Source: Membranipora membranacea (Eukaryota > Bryozoa > Gymnolaemata > Cheilostomatida > Membraniporidae). Taken from it: a stretch of DNA of 64,000 nt. Below are positions 38,801-50,200 of the stretch, in pieces. The stretch is taken from NCBI GenBank assembly GCA_914767715.1, contig OU612068.1:31620001-31684000 (forward strand). The letters are read 5' to 3'. The translations under genes were made by a program, and so were the position numbers. The notes below the pieces were generated by a model that was not told the DNA's origin, searched no databases, and saw only the letters and a list, made by a program, of their open reading frames with translations. Each line of letters begins with the position of its first letter. The stretch's first letter is position 1.

Positions 38801-40958
38801 AACTAGCCGATGGACAATGGGGATGTTGCCCAGTTCCTAATGCAGTCTGCTGTGCTGATCATGTCCACTGCTGTCCCAATGGCTACACCTGCCAATCTGG
38901 AACAGGTGAATGTATCAGAGGTATGTCCTCTATCCCATGGCTAACCAAAGAGGTAGCTGTCAGGTCTGACAATGTTGAGGCTGTTCAGTGCGATTCTACC
39001 CATGAATGTCCAACTGGAAACACTTGCTGTAAACTAGCCGATGGACAATGGGGATGTTGCCCAGTTCCTAATGCAGTCTGCTGTGCTGATCATGTCCACT
39101 GCTGTCCCAATGGCTACACCTGCCAATCTGGAACAGGTGAATGTACCAGAGGTATGTCCTCTATCCCGTGGCTGACCAAAGATGTAGCTGTCAAGTCTGA
39201 CAATGTTGAGGCTGTTCAGTGCGATTCTACCCATCATTGTCCAAGTGGAAACACTTGCTGTAAACTAGCCGGTGGACAATGGGGATGTTGCCCAGTTCCT
39301 AATGCTGTCTGTTGTGCTGATCGTGTCCACTGCTGTCCCAGTGGAAACACCTGCCAATCTGGAACAGGTGAATGTATCAGAGGTATGTCCTCTATCCCAT
39401 GGCTAACCAAAGATGTAGCTGTCAGGTCTGACAATGTTGAGGCTGTTCAGTGCGATTCTACCCATGAATGTCCAACTGGAAACACTTGCTGTAAACTAGC
39501 CGATGGACAATGGGGATGTTGCCCAGTTCCAAATGCTGTCTGTTGTACTGATCATGTCCATTGCTGTCCCAATGGATACACCTGCCAATCTGGAACAGGT
39601 GAATGTACCAGAGGTATGTCCTCTATCCCATGGCTAACCAAAGATGTAGCTGTCAGGTCTGACAATGTCGAGGCTGTTCAGTGCGATTCTACCCATCAAT
39701 GTCCAAGTGGAAACACTTGCTGTAAACTAGCCGGTGGGCAATGGGGATGTTGCCCAGTTCCTAATGCTGTCTGTTGTGCTGATCGTGTCCACTGCTGTCC
39801 CAGTGGAAACACCTGCCAATCTGGAACAGGTGAATGTATCAGAGGTATGTCCTCTATCCCATGGCTAACCAAAGAGGTAGCTGTCAGGTCTGACAATGTT
39901 GAGGCTGTTCAGTGCGATTCTACCCATGAATGTCCAACTGGAAACACTTGCTGTAAACTAGCCGATGGACAATGGGGATGTTGCCCAGTTCCTAATGCAG
40001 TCTGCTGTGCTGATCATGTCCACTGCTGTCCCAATGGATACACCTGCCAATCTGGAACAGGAGAATGCAGCAAAGGTAGTAAATCTTTTAAAAATGAATA
40101 TTTATGCCATCATTGACTGTTATGTTCTCCTTTTCCGCCTCATTCTATTCATAATCCAATATTTGTCTTCCATGTAAACTCATATGTTGTACTTACTGTC
40201 AGATGAAGTCATAATTTGAAAAAAAATTGTGATTCTTGTCTTCAGGGTATGATATTATCTCATGGTTAACGAGGAAACCAGCCAAGGCTATCGCTGTATT
40301 AAAACCTGAGCAACGTGTCCAGTATGTTAAGTGTGACGATGAGTTTGAATGTCCTGATAGCTACACCTGCTGCAGGATGTCAAGTGGCAACTGGGGATGC
40401 TGTCCCTACTCAAATGTAAGGATATCTAATGACAACACACAACTACATCGCATTTCATTACGCCATAAATCAAAACAAACATCATAGGTTTTTCGTTCCC
40501 GATTTGTAGCTCACTAGAAAACATTAAGCCTATATTTATGGGATATGTTATGTGGATGCCCTGTGTCGAACACTGCCTAAGTAAGCATTGACAAAAGAAT
40601 AAGTAAAAATCACGCTAATTGCTTTTTTCTCCAGGCCTCTCATTCTGTAGCCCACTTAAGTACTCGTAAGAGCAGCAAATCCGCTTAGTAACAGATCATC
40701 TGTTTTGAGAGGATGATAACTCTGAATGATGTGGTTGAAAATCTAAGTGAATTGATGGTCTATTCTGAGAGGGTTTAGTATGATTAATTTCGTACAAGTG
40801 TGTTTGATATTTTATTGCAGGCAGTATGCTGTGGTGATGGACTTCATTGTTGCCCAGCTGGATACACATGTGATTCCCGGTCACAAAGATGTTACCAACG
40901 TCATGGATCAACCACCAAATTTCGCCAAATGATCACAGCGGGCAGAAGCAACATATAG
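32890..40958 (+). CDS. GRN: Progranulin with 21 granulin modules
   Basis: Seven exons, phases all consistent: 32890-33057, 33572-33763, 34527-34664, 35690-35921, 36146-40075, 40246-40415, 40821-40958; 1655 residues. The signal peptide is [20 protein letters not shown]. Granulin modules follow the C-x(5-6)-C-x5-CC-x8-CC-x6-CC-x5-CC-x4-5-C-x5-6-C scheme. Module 1 (exons 1-2) has only 10 cysteines. Module 2 spans exons 2-3, module 3 is exon 4, modules 4-20 are all in exon 5, and module 21 is split over exons 6-7. Linkers carry a W-(L/V)-T-K motif (SSIPWLTK) like the PWxxK of vertebrate linkers. Progranulin is a secreted growth-factor-like protein that is also delivered to lysosomes and cut into single granulins. 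Vertebrate progranulin has about 7.5 modules, so this is a large expansion. Neighbours: divergent TMEM19 and convergent canopy. Confidence 0.95.
36146..40075 (+). repeat. GRN: 17-unit, 231-bp granulin array in a single exon
   Basis: The exon is 2 + 17 x 231 + 1 bases. The ATG of MSSIPWLTK recurs at 36382 and every 231 bp up to 39847. Two unit types alternate: one with HECPTG...[12 protein letters not shown] and one with H(Q/H)CPSG...[12 protein letters not shown]. This makes a 462-bp higher-order repeat. The order of modules is E (diverged), Q, E, Q, E, Q, E, Q, E, H, E, E, E, H, E, Q, E. Units differ by only a few bases, so recent unequal exchange or gene conversion is likely. The true copy number may vary between individuals or be affected by assembly. 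Confidence 0.95.
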
Positions 40959-41319
40959 AAATCAATTACGCAAAAAGAAGATTCCATGAGTTCATTCTCA
41001 CCGCACTGATGATGTCAGTGCTTTTAAACAATTTTTATATGTACATTTTCCACGATATTTGTATGAGATCATTTGGCTCTCAATATGTCCAATCTACAGC
41101 GGGTCAGCTTTCCAAAATCCCAGTTTTTTTGTCATATCTACCCTTCAGACCTTATAAACAGAATTCACTTGCAAAACTTAAGACTTGGAGAGTTTTTCAG
41201 CTTCCTTTAAGATTATTGCTGTTTTTCATTGAAATGTCCCATTTTATGACCAAAAAAAAGACTTATAAAGGTACATTTAACATCCTGAAATACTTACTGT
41301 ACGAGGAAATCTAGCTTAG

Positions 41320-41325
41320 AATAAA
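41320..41325 (+). terminator. poly(A) signal for progranulin
   Basis: AATAAA 362 bp after the progranulin stop codon. It is the first canonical signal downstream. A second AATAAA occurs near 41604. Confidence 0.5.
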
Positions 41326-41653
41326 GCCTATTCGAATTCAGCCTAATTACTAAGAAATTTTAATGTTGCGAGATAGCACCAAAAATCAAACTATTCATTG
41401 TGTTCGTGAGTGATTTTAGGAATTGCTTACTGAGAGTTGTGATAAAGATAAAGCTGATAATTGCACTCAGCATCAGTTCAATTGAGTCATAGATGGCAGG
41501 CAGCTGATCAGTGGTACACAGCGCAGAAACAAAATGCTGAAGCTTAAATCTGACTCAGGATTGGGGAAAACTGTAGACCCAAATCATTAAAATATTTGAG
41601 TCGCAATAAAACATCGACTTTGATATATCATATCCTTAAACTACAAGAGTCGT

Positions 41654-41659
41654 TTTATT
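41654..41659 (-). terminator. poly(A) signal for canopy gene
   Basis: AATAAA on the minus strand, 245 bp past the canopy stop. The two convergent genes therefore end about 330 bp apart by their signals. Confidence 0.5.
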
Positions 41660-41903
41660 GATGGAAGGCACACAAAAACACATCAGCAATTTCAGCTGGC
41701 CATCAAATTTTCCCTTAGCCAAAGTTATTCTTGACAGCTGGTGAAAAATAATAGACTATACAGGGTGTATGGAAGGTTTTACTGAATGGAATTTAAAGCA
41801 TGTAGCTAAATCACCATGAGAAAGGCATCATTGAACGAGTGGCTCGGATTGTCATCAGGCTTAATCAGCACAAGTCTTTTTCAGCACAAGAGATAAACAA
41901 AGG

Positions 41904-44127
41904 CTATAGTTCATCTCTTTCCTCTGTGGATTCGGAGCTTGAATCATCATCTTCATCTTCTTCATCATCATCATCTTCATCATCAGTTTCTTCCGTTTCC
42001 TTGATTTTGTTGTCTTTCAGTTTTTGCTTCTCTGCTTGTGCCTTTTTCTCCATCTCTGCGATGTCATGAGCATTTGGATTAACATCATACAACATGTCTT
42101 TTGTGCAAACCTCTGCAATAAACATAAAAAAGCAAATTGAGCGATCCTTAGTTCGTAGATGGTTTCAACTCCTAATATTTGTCATAAATACAGTAACTTT
42201 TTGAATAGCAGCAATACTCATCGAGAATAATATTTCGAGTAGAAAGCCAAGGTATTTCAAATCATATTATGATTCAAATCAATTTGGCTTTCTACTTTGA
42301 ATCCTCCGTTTTTGTGAAGATAACTCCAATCACAATCAATTTTGTATCGTTTCAAAACTAGTCTATCAGGAAGAAAAAAGGATCACTTTGCTCTCTGATC
42401 TCACTCATACTGAGGAGCATTTGCAATGGTCAGACTGGTTTTGTTAGTAGGACAAGCATTTGTGTTTGGTCAATTAATCAAACATATAGATATGTCTTGT
42501 TGTTGTATGCAGGTATATAGCAGTGGGCTGAATGACAAAGCTACTATATGACCATATGAAGCTTTTCTCATGATAGAACACATGCCAACATTGGCATATA
42601 CCTCGACATCTCTTACCTGACAAGTCAACACATATTTTCTGCAGGTAATTTTCTTCTTCCGCATCTTTGAATACTTCCACTATCTCATCTTCATTGTCTT
42701 CCACGATCCCCTCACACTGCATAAACAGAAAATATACACAACGATTCCCTCACTGCATAATCACAAAATGTACGCAACGATATAGAATTGAATCAATCAA
42801 TCACCCCATTAATCGCCCCAACCAATTTCACTCCATTACACCAACAAAATTCAAAGTTAAAGTTTGACGGCTTTTCTTACTAACCAGAAAGACAAACCCA
42901 AATATAAAAGAGACTATGCAAATATCATAAGCTATGAGGTGCAATCCTGTATACCCTAGAGGAGCAAGGTATTTGTCGGAGGAAAGTTTGTCATTTCGCA
43001 CATGCTTGAAATAGCGAAATACAAGGCTAGCTAACATTTATTCACCCACTTTACTATATGAATAGACTCCAACCTCACCTAGCCAAATTTAAGTAATAGC
43101 TAACATAAAATCCCCCTAACAAGCTATGGCTTGATTCTAGCTAACACCTCCTCCTAAAGGGTATATCAGCTATCAGTGACAAAAAAACACATAACACATC
43201 TACATTTAATTCTTCTTACAGCAAACTTGAGCATCTTATTGTTGTCTTTGCTGATGACTAAGTTAGTGAGAGATGATGCTTGTTTGTCTCGTCGTTGCTG
43301 ACGTTTAAATACTTTTCTAACAGAACCTGCCTCTGATGTTTGAAAGTAATCATTAGGCTTAGAACAGGCTGTCTCTAAAAGCTCTGATATTTGAATCACT
43401 GAACGCTTATATGGAATCTAAAATACAAAAAGAAGTAAATTGATATTTTTACCCACAGAAAGACAGCTCAAAACTTCACAGTATCGAATAGTTATGATTG
43501 TGAAAATGATGGAAAAGAGCATTCCCACAGACTTAGTACCAAGAAAAGTCAGTCAAGATAGGCTGGGGATAGTCGAAATAAAGAGATATTATTGTATACA
43601 GTAAGCAGTGAAATTTCATCAGAATTATCCTACTATGCATATGGATGGACAACTCCACACGCTATGGAGACCGTATATAGTAGTTTATCATCACCACAGC
43701 CATTCATACACAGGTCTCAGCCATAAATATTTGTGAAAAATGATAAAGCTGAAAGCCGATGACTATTATGCTTGCAGGCCCATTTCCTCACCTCACTGAG
43801 TTTTTGAGAACCATCGGGCATAATTCTGAAACTTCCTACTTGTATAGTTTTCTTAGGATCTGTTTGAGAGATTTCCCAGTCAACAACATCCACTAACATG
43901 TGACACGCTACAACAAAATTGTATGTTTATTTATATATTTATAAACATCAGTTATTTGTAGACTACATGGCAGACAGAATATTTGGCAAGAATCATAATA
44001 AGCACAAAAATGAAGGCCTCTTATAAATCATACCTCCACAATATAAATCTTTATCTTTAGCAAGTGAGCTGAGAGTCTGCAGAGCCACCACAGCAAACCA
44101 TAAAGCTATCCTCATCCAAATATCCAT
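41904..44127 (-). CDS. CNPY2: Canopy-family ER protein (CNPY2-like) with acidic tail and RDEL
   Basis: Five exons in transcript order: 44034-44127, 43792-43907, 43220-43417, 42617-42716, 41904-42112; 717 bases, 238 residues, phases consistent. A signal peptide (MDIWMRIALWFAVVALQTLSS) precedes the saposin-like canopy domain. Family landmarks are DLYCGACHMLVD, DWEISQTDPKKTIQVGSFRI, PDGSQ, LKFACEGIVEDNEDEIVEVF and the ICVDLSEVC region. The six cysteines of the family are present (C30, C33 and later). Canopy proteins are ER-resident helpers of folding and trafficking of membrane receptors. The last exon adds about 50 residues not in vertebrate CNPY2, with a run of Asp/Glu/Ser, and ends ERDEL, which fits a KDEL-type retrieval signal. 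The poly-Asp/Glu stretch comes from a TCA/TCT-type microsatellite (41943-41990 on the plus strand). Which canopy paralogue it is remains uncertain; CNPY2 fits best. Confidence 0.92.
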
Positions 44128-44840
44128 CTACAAAGTTGAGAAGCAGATTTAATAAGAGGTCTCGTAGTATTCAACCTCTGCACAGTTGGATTTGTGTCAC
44201 CCTTTTCTCTCATAAATTAAACCCAAAATCATATAAATACAATTGGGCAATTATAGCTACTCTGAACCAACAGGGAATTGATAAATACTGCCCTGTATAC
44301 AGTTTAGGGATGGATCAGCGGCCAACTAGGAATGTTTCTTAAAAGGCAACTTAAAAGTGCCCATATCTCTTGAATATTGAAGAAAATACTTTCACGTTTC
44401 AATGATAAATGCCCAGAAATGTTTTCCTTTGTTAATGCTTGAAGAAATTCCTTATTAGTTCACAATCTCAAATAGCTCAACTGAGAGGAGGATAGGTTAT
44501 ATAACAGCAAAGACTGCATTCGCACTTCCAGTATATTATAATAAACCACACTTGCGTCTGTGCCTTGAGAGATCCAGCAGTCTGCTAGATCGAGGTTGAT
44601 GGTTTAGTGAGCTGCAGCAGTCCTATCTGGACAGATACCCAGGAGTAGTCCTGTGAGACAGAGCCCCAGAGCATTGAACTAATACCCCATTTAGTACTGA
44701 GAGGCTGGCAACTCCCTGTGACTTTGCCTTATGGCAAGTACTGAGGACTGTCTTCGACATCCGCTCTCAGCCCAAAAAAGGGTTTCAAATTTTGAATAGC
44801 TGCTTCAAAAATAATTCATTAAAATTGGACCTCTGACTGC
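44128..44840. other. canopy 5' flank, intergenic
   Basis: Includes the presumed canopy promoter. I see no coding exon. 44570-44790 resembles decayed LINE 3' untranslated sequence lying next to the fragment at 44850. Confidence 0.35.
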
Positions 44841-44849
44841 TCTACCGAC

Positions 44850-45490
44850 GATATGGTGTGTAAGCTTCTGGAGCCTGTTTGGCATTCCAGTTACGAGTTC
44901 TTTGAGGGAGAAAGCTGTGCTTATTGACGTTGATTTGGCTAGCAGGAACTGACGATGGCTTGGTGTGACGACTGAATAGTTTGATGTATGTTGGTAGTGT
45001 CAGGGCTGATTTGTGGTAAACTGACTTTAAAAAGTGGTTGAGTCTAACTGGTCATTCTTCTCCCATACAGCTGATGCATACTCCATTTGAGGTCATACAA
45101 GGGATGATACAGTCTGGAGTTGATTTATCTTCGAGCTCAGAAGAGTTTCTATGTAAGAAAGCCAGGGTGTTTCATGCATTGGTGCTTATCTCAGCGTAAA
45201 GAAATTTGCAGGAACGGTTTTCAGCAAGAGTAACACCCAGGTAATTTGTTGTTTACCTTCACACAAGTTTGACCTCTGATGTTATGTGGCCTGTGAGCTG
45301 ATACATTGTTCATTTTGGTAGAAACACACTTCTTTACGTTGAATTACGTCCGCCATCAGACCAATGGACTAAACCAATGACCAATGACCAATGAGGTTTA
45401 GTTCATTGATCAGACAAGTTACTCGAGATCTTCTTGACGAGCTCTGCAAACAATTTCGGAAAAGGACACACTGCACTCATCATATTGGTC
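44850..45490 (-). mobile_element. degenerate LINE reverse transcriptase fragment
   Basis: Minus-strand translation in changing frames gives a NYLGVTLAENRSCKF segment near 45245, a LAFLHRNSSEL segment near 45150 and a HSFLPQRTRNWN segment near 44900. These match, in order, the region after the catalytic domain of non-LTR elements (YLGV..., TLGFLRRN..., SFFPRTIRDWN). Multiple stops and frameshifts make it a relic. It is more decayed than the two LINEs to the left. Confidence 0.7.
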
Positions 45491-47248
45491 GCATCAGCAA
45501 TATCGTTGTTCATGCATTATATTGTTTACGTTGACAATCTGACTGTATGGAATGCGAATTGAGCCATGCATTATTCTTCTATCTACCCGATTGGTTGGCT
45601 ATCAGTTGGCGTAGCCCATAAGCTATGGTTTCCGAATCTTCTCTCGCATGCATACAATCAGACAGCAGTATTGCCTAGAAAGCCTGTATGTGTTACCGTT
45701 GATCACGGTGAGTGGAAGCCTGTCTTGACAAGATTGTTAAGACAGGTGGGTGCTTGATACCGCACTCCACCGGACATAGGCGAAATTAATAGTACATACA
45801 TATTTATTATGCCCAGTAAAACATTGAATTTGGCTTTAGTCCTTTAGGCTTTAGTCCACACTCCGCAGGGCTTTTGTAGTTGTTGCAGGTCCATTGGTTG
45901 CACCGACTACAGAAGACCTGTGCTTTGCCTTTCTTTGGTAGTCATCTTCCACTACGAATGCCCAGAAACAGAAACCCACATTGGCATACATACAATACAC
46001 ACACCAAGCCCAACATTAGGTTCTGGTTATAGCTTATCAATCAATGGAATAGGTGTCCATTGGGGTCTCATCACATCATGTACACTCTGAGCCTCCCATA
46101 TACTCCCGGAACTCTAAGTTAGGAAAAGCAAGGATCATAGTATAACATGCTTGGAAAATGTAGGAGTCATTTTCATTGAACCACCAGTCTTCTTCAACCA
46201 TCCTGACGTGTCCTTGAAGTGTGACCTTGACATATTAGAGCAAAAATAGGAGTGAATTAGGAAACTTCATAATAATACAAAAAATAGCACAACTCCTAGT
46301 CTTAGAAGCTATGAGTTGTAATTTGTTTTTATACTGGCTGTTGCACATGATCCAAGGACTAGGAGAAGGGGTGGGATGGAGGGGGACATGACATTACAAT
46401 ATTAGTCATTACCAGCACTATTTTGACAGCATAGACATAAATTCTGCTCAGCTGTTTGCAGGATATTCGCAACAAACCGAGCAGGTCAATACACTTTTCA
46501 GGGGTTTAATTACAGTACACCCAGCCTCGGCCTGAACCCTCCCATAATTACTGATCACTCCCCACCCAAGTCTCAAGGTATCCCAATCCCAACCCCCAGA
46601 TTACTTAGACTGCAAACTAAATGGATTTGGTCATGTTTTAATTAAATCTCCATTGTCTCATGAGCAAATCGTAGCATATTAATCATACTGGCTCAATTTT
46701 ACAGTTACCCCTTGTCATTAGACAAATTTAAACTATATGATATGCTAGGCTTCTGTTCCAGAAACATGTAACCCAGGCTTACTATTGAAAGACAAGATAT
46801 GTTGGATCTTGGAGGGAATTTGGGTACCAACTAGCTAACGCTAGTGATTTATTTTGAACAGCAAAAGATGAACTCGTAACTTCAAACGGAATCAAAATTG
46901 AATAGGTCTTTCTACAGTAAGTCAATTGAAAAACAGGAAATTGATTTTTATCAAGAATAGTGTGTTGTGTTCAAATAGTATGGCTGTGTTTATGATCAAT
47001 AAAATATCTAATCACAATGGTCACAAGTCATTAGAAAAATAGGCATGCAAGGTGTCAACAATATATTTTGGCAAATAATCATAAAAATAGAACCTACATT
47101 TTGCTAGGGTGTCAATTTTTGAATCACTATGATCTAAATAAATAGTTTCCAATGTTGAGCTTTTGTTTTTTATACATGATTGATATCATCTGACTTCAAA
47201 TAAATGTAACCATCATTGTTTACAGTCAACAAAAAGAACATGGACGGA
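45491..47248. other. intergenic, no gene recognised
   Basis: No supported exon or RNA gene. There are short open frames only. AT-rich with no clear repeat structure. Confidence 0.4.
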
Positions 47249-50200
47249 TCATTGTCGAGAGAGGTAATTCATCGAAGCTTGAAACTTCATCTGCTCAACA
47301 GCAGACCGTATTAATTCTTTGCTCATCACTCTAAAATATAAAAAAAAACAATCGTTCAAGTGAAAATTTTTGAAGGGCACTATGCCAATCAAAAGGGCTG
47401 CTAATTTCAGATCACTCCACCTACCCATATCAATAATAATGAAATGCCGTCTTCAATCTTGCTTGCTTGTGCTTCAATAAACCACCCAACAGTGGTGTCA
47501 ACTCACGGAATCATTACTCAAATCATTCATAATTTTTACATATGATTTGCCTATTGTTTGAGTTGCTGTCTAATTATCTTATAAATGAGACACAGAGTCA
47601 GAGTGTATCGTTATATATCTTACTGTGGAGAACACAGCCGATAGCTGTTATTAGGGTTTACTACAGCTGATGCAGGCGGAGATGTATATATCATCTGAGC
47701 AGATTCGGTGTGTGGTGAAGCATTCATGAGCTGAACTTGAGTTGTCCCTGTAGTACACGCCCAATGGGTTATAGGATTAGGGGTGATGCTGCCGAATGGC
47801 AGGGGGCTGATCTGTTTTACTTGCACCTATTATGAAAATAGAACAAGAGATCTATGTGACTGAGAACTGAGTTTTGAACAAAACAGTTGCATAGTTCACA
47901 AAAAATATCTGCTCGGATGGAAAGAATTTATTAGTAAACTAATAATTTAAGTGGTTGTCCATTTATGTAGGGCTATCTTATATCTTGGTGTGGTGAAAAA
48001 TTCAAATTTTGCTTGGGTATCTATCCCATTTATCTACATGGATAGAACTATTGAGATATGGTATCATGTATGGGTGGTATATGGTATATTGTTCTTTCAT
48101 AATTAAATCTATAATTAGCTGATGGTGAACAACATAACTGTGAACAAAAACTTCAAATTTACACAGTTGATGCAGAAACTCATAACGAAAAAACACAACG
48201 CTATGTCTAACTCTCAGGATGTTAATGAAGACTGAGAAGTAACTTGATTGATCTTACTTGACGGTATTGCTGACGAGGAACTGATGTAGGTTTCAATGTT
48301 GGTGCATGTTGGACAGGTTGCATAAGTAGTTGCTGGATATGTGGCATGGCTGTAGGCCTAGGATGATGTCGTATGGCAGTCTCTATGTATAGGGAATGCT
48401 GGTAAGGTAGCTGTGTATTCATATAAAATGGGTTCGAGTGCGGAAGTTGAACGATAGGACGGATGTTCTGTGCTGCCATTACAGGATTGACTGTGAGAGA
48501 AGACGCCTTATGTATTTTGACACCACCGAAGCTTTGACAGATCCGCTCAGATAACAGTGGTGCCGGTTTCTCTACTAGTGTTAGGGTGTTAAGTTCTTGT
48601 GTGTTGGCAACCTACAAAAGTGATGTTAAATTAGTTTGGTGCGACCAATGGTACAGCACAGGCAGTTTTGTCAATTTATTCAATACATCCATTCTGTATA
48701 AAATGAAAAGAAAGCTACTATCACTCTCAACTCAGCTCTTACAGTACCGTATAAATCTTCATCAGCTACTTCATAAGGATTTCTAATCTAAGCATACATG
48801 CGATTGTCTCTGATTACATGTAGAGGAGCATCTATTTATAGGCACACTGGACGGACGGACACCACTCACCCAGCAAGACCTTGGTGACTGAATTGATGTT
48901 CTGCTGGATGATGTTAGGTCGTCTGATGAGCCAAATAATCTGACCGAGCTACCACTGGTTTCCAGAGGGAAGAAGTCACAGGGTGTGTAAGACTGCTCCA
49001 GATTTTCATCACAACCATATGAATTATTCACCAGAAGCTGGTCGGTAGTTATTTCATCTTCACAGGAGGATATTGTAGGCAAAGTGAGCTTTGGGCATGA
49101 CTCTGTTTTTCTGTGAGATTCTTGCTCACTTCTAGAAATTAATTAATGAATTTTTTTTGACAAGGGTATGATTATATAAATGAACAATGTTACCTACTCT
49201 CAGTAATCTGATGAAATAAATTCTAATTAAAAAAAATATATAAAAGTTGGGTGTCCATAATTCAGATCATGTTTTAGATTTGATGCATGGCTATCGTAAC
49301 AGTGAAGCTAGTTAATCTAACTTGGGCATGGTTGCTGATGGGAATTTCATTAATTATCACTGCCCACTGTTGGTTTTGTAACTCAGAATATTCTATCAAC
49401 CTTGAGGACCATATCACTGGTATTGGGTTGATGCTTGGCACTTCAGAACCGTGAGTCCCCGGCATGTCCGGGTGTATGCATGTTGTATCACCACTCATTG
49501 AGAGGTTACTGTGGGCAGACACATTACTACGAGCACTACCGAGTCCCAAACTAGTCACTTCACTGTGATATCCTGTATCTATATACAGCTGACTGCGTGC
49601 AGAGTCTGACACTGGAGGGCTGATCTCCCCTGAAATTAACCCCAAAAAAATCAACCTAGAAATAATACGACTTCTACCAATCGCTTAACTTCATGATAGA
49701 TGTTGCTTATTACAGTAATAGTTTGACAGGAAAACGAAATTTCAGCATGAACCTGTGGATTCTCAGAGATTTTTCTACAACTATCATATAAAAAAACTAA
49801 TTTTGCCTTATATGTGCGATGTGCATATAAATCCCATGGGATCAAAGATTATAAATTGGATAAAGGAAACCCTCTAGCTCAATTTGAAATAAAGTAAGTG
49901 GGTAATGGAAATATATATATATATATATATCTACAAACTTATTAGCATTTCGAAAAACATTTCTTATTTAACAGGGAAATAACAATGGAATTTTGTCACT
50001 TGATTGAGCAAGCAAAGTTCCGTGATTCTGATGAACTGATTTTATACACATTCATACCTTGAATTTGATGTACATAGCCGTCATAGGAAGATGATCTGTC
50101 TACATACAAAGGTCTCTCAAGTTCTTCATCGATCCACAGCTCCTTTATTGGTGATTCAGTCTCACACATACTGCACCCACAAGCAAAGCAATACTCAGTA

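Noticed and set aside
36178-39896. Series of minus-strand frames of about 66 residues spaced 462 bp
   Set aside because: Antisense shadows of the granulin array. Useful only because their spacing shows the dimeric period.
36146-40075. A CRISPR array
   Set aside because: The regular repeat is protein-coding granulin sequence in an animal gene; there are no unique spacers.
45566-45757. Plus-strand 63-residue frame
   Set aside because: No family match and no splice partners; lies next to a LINE relic.
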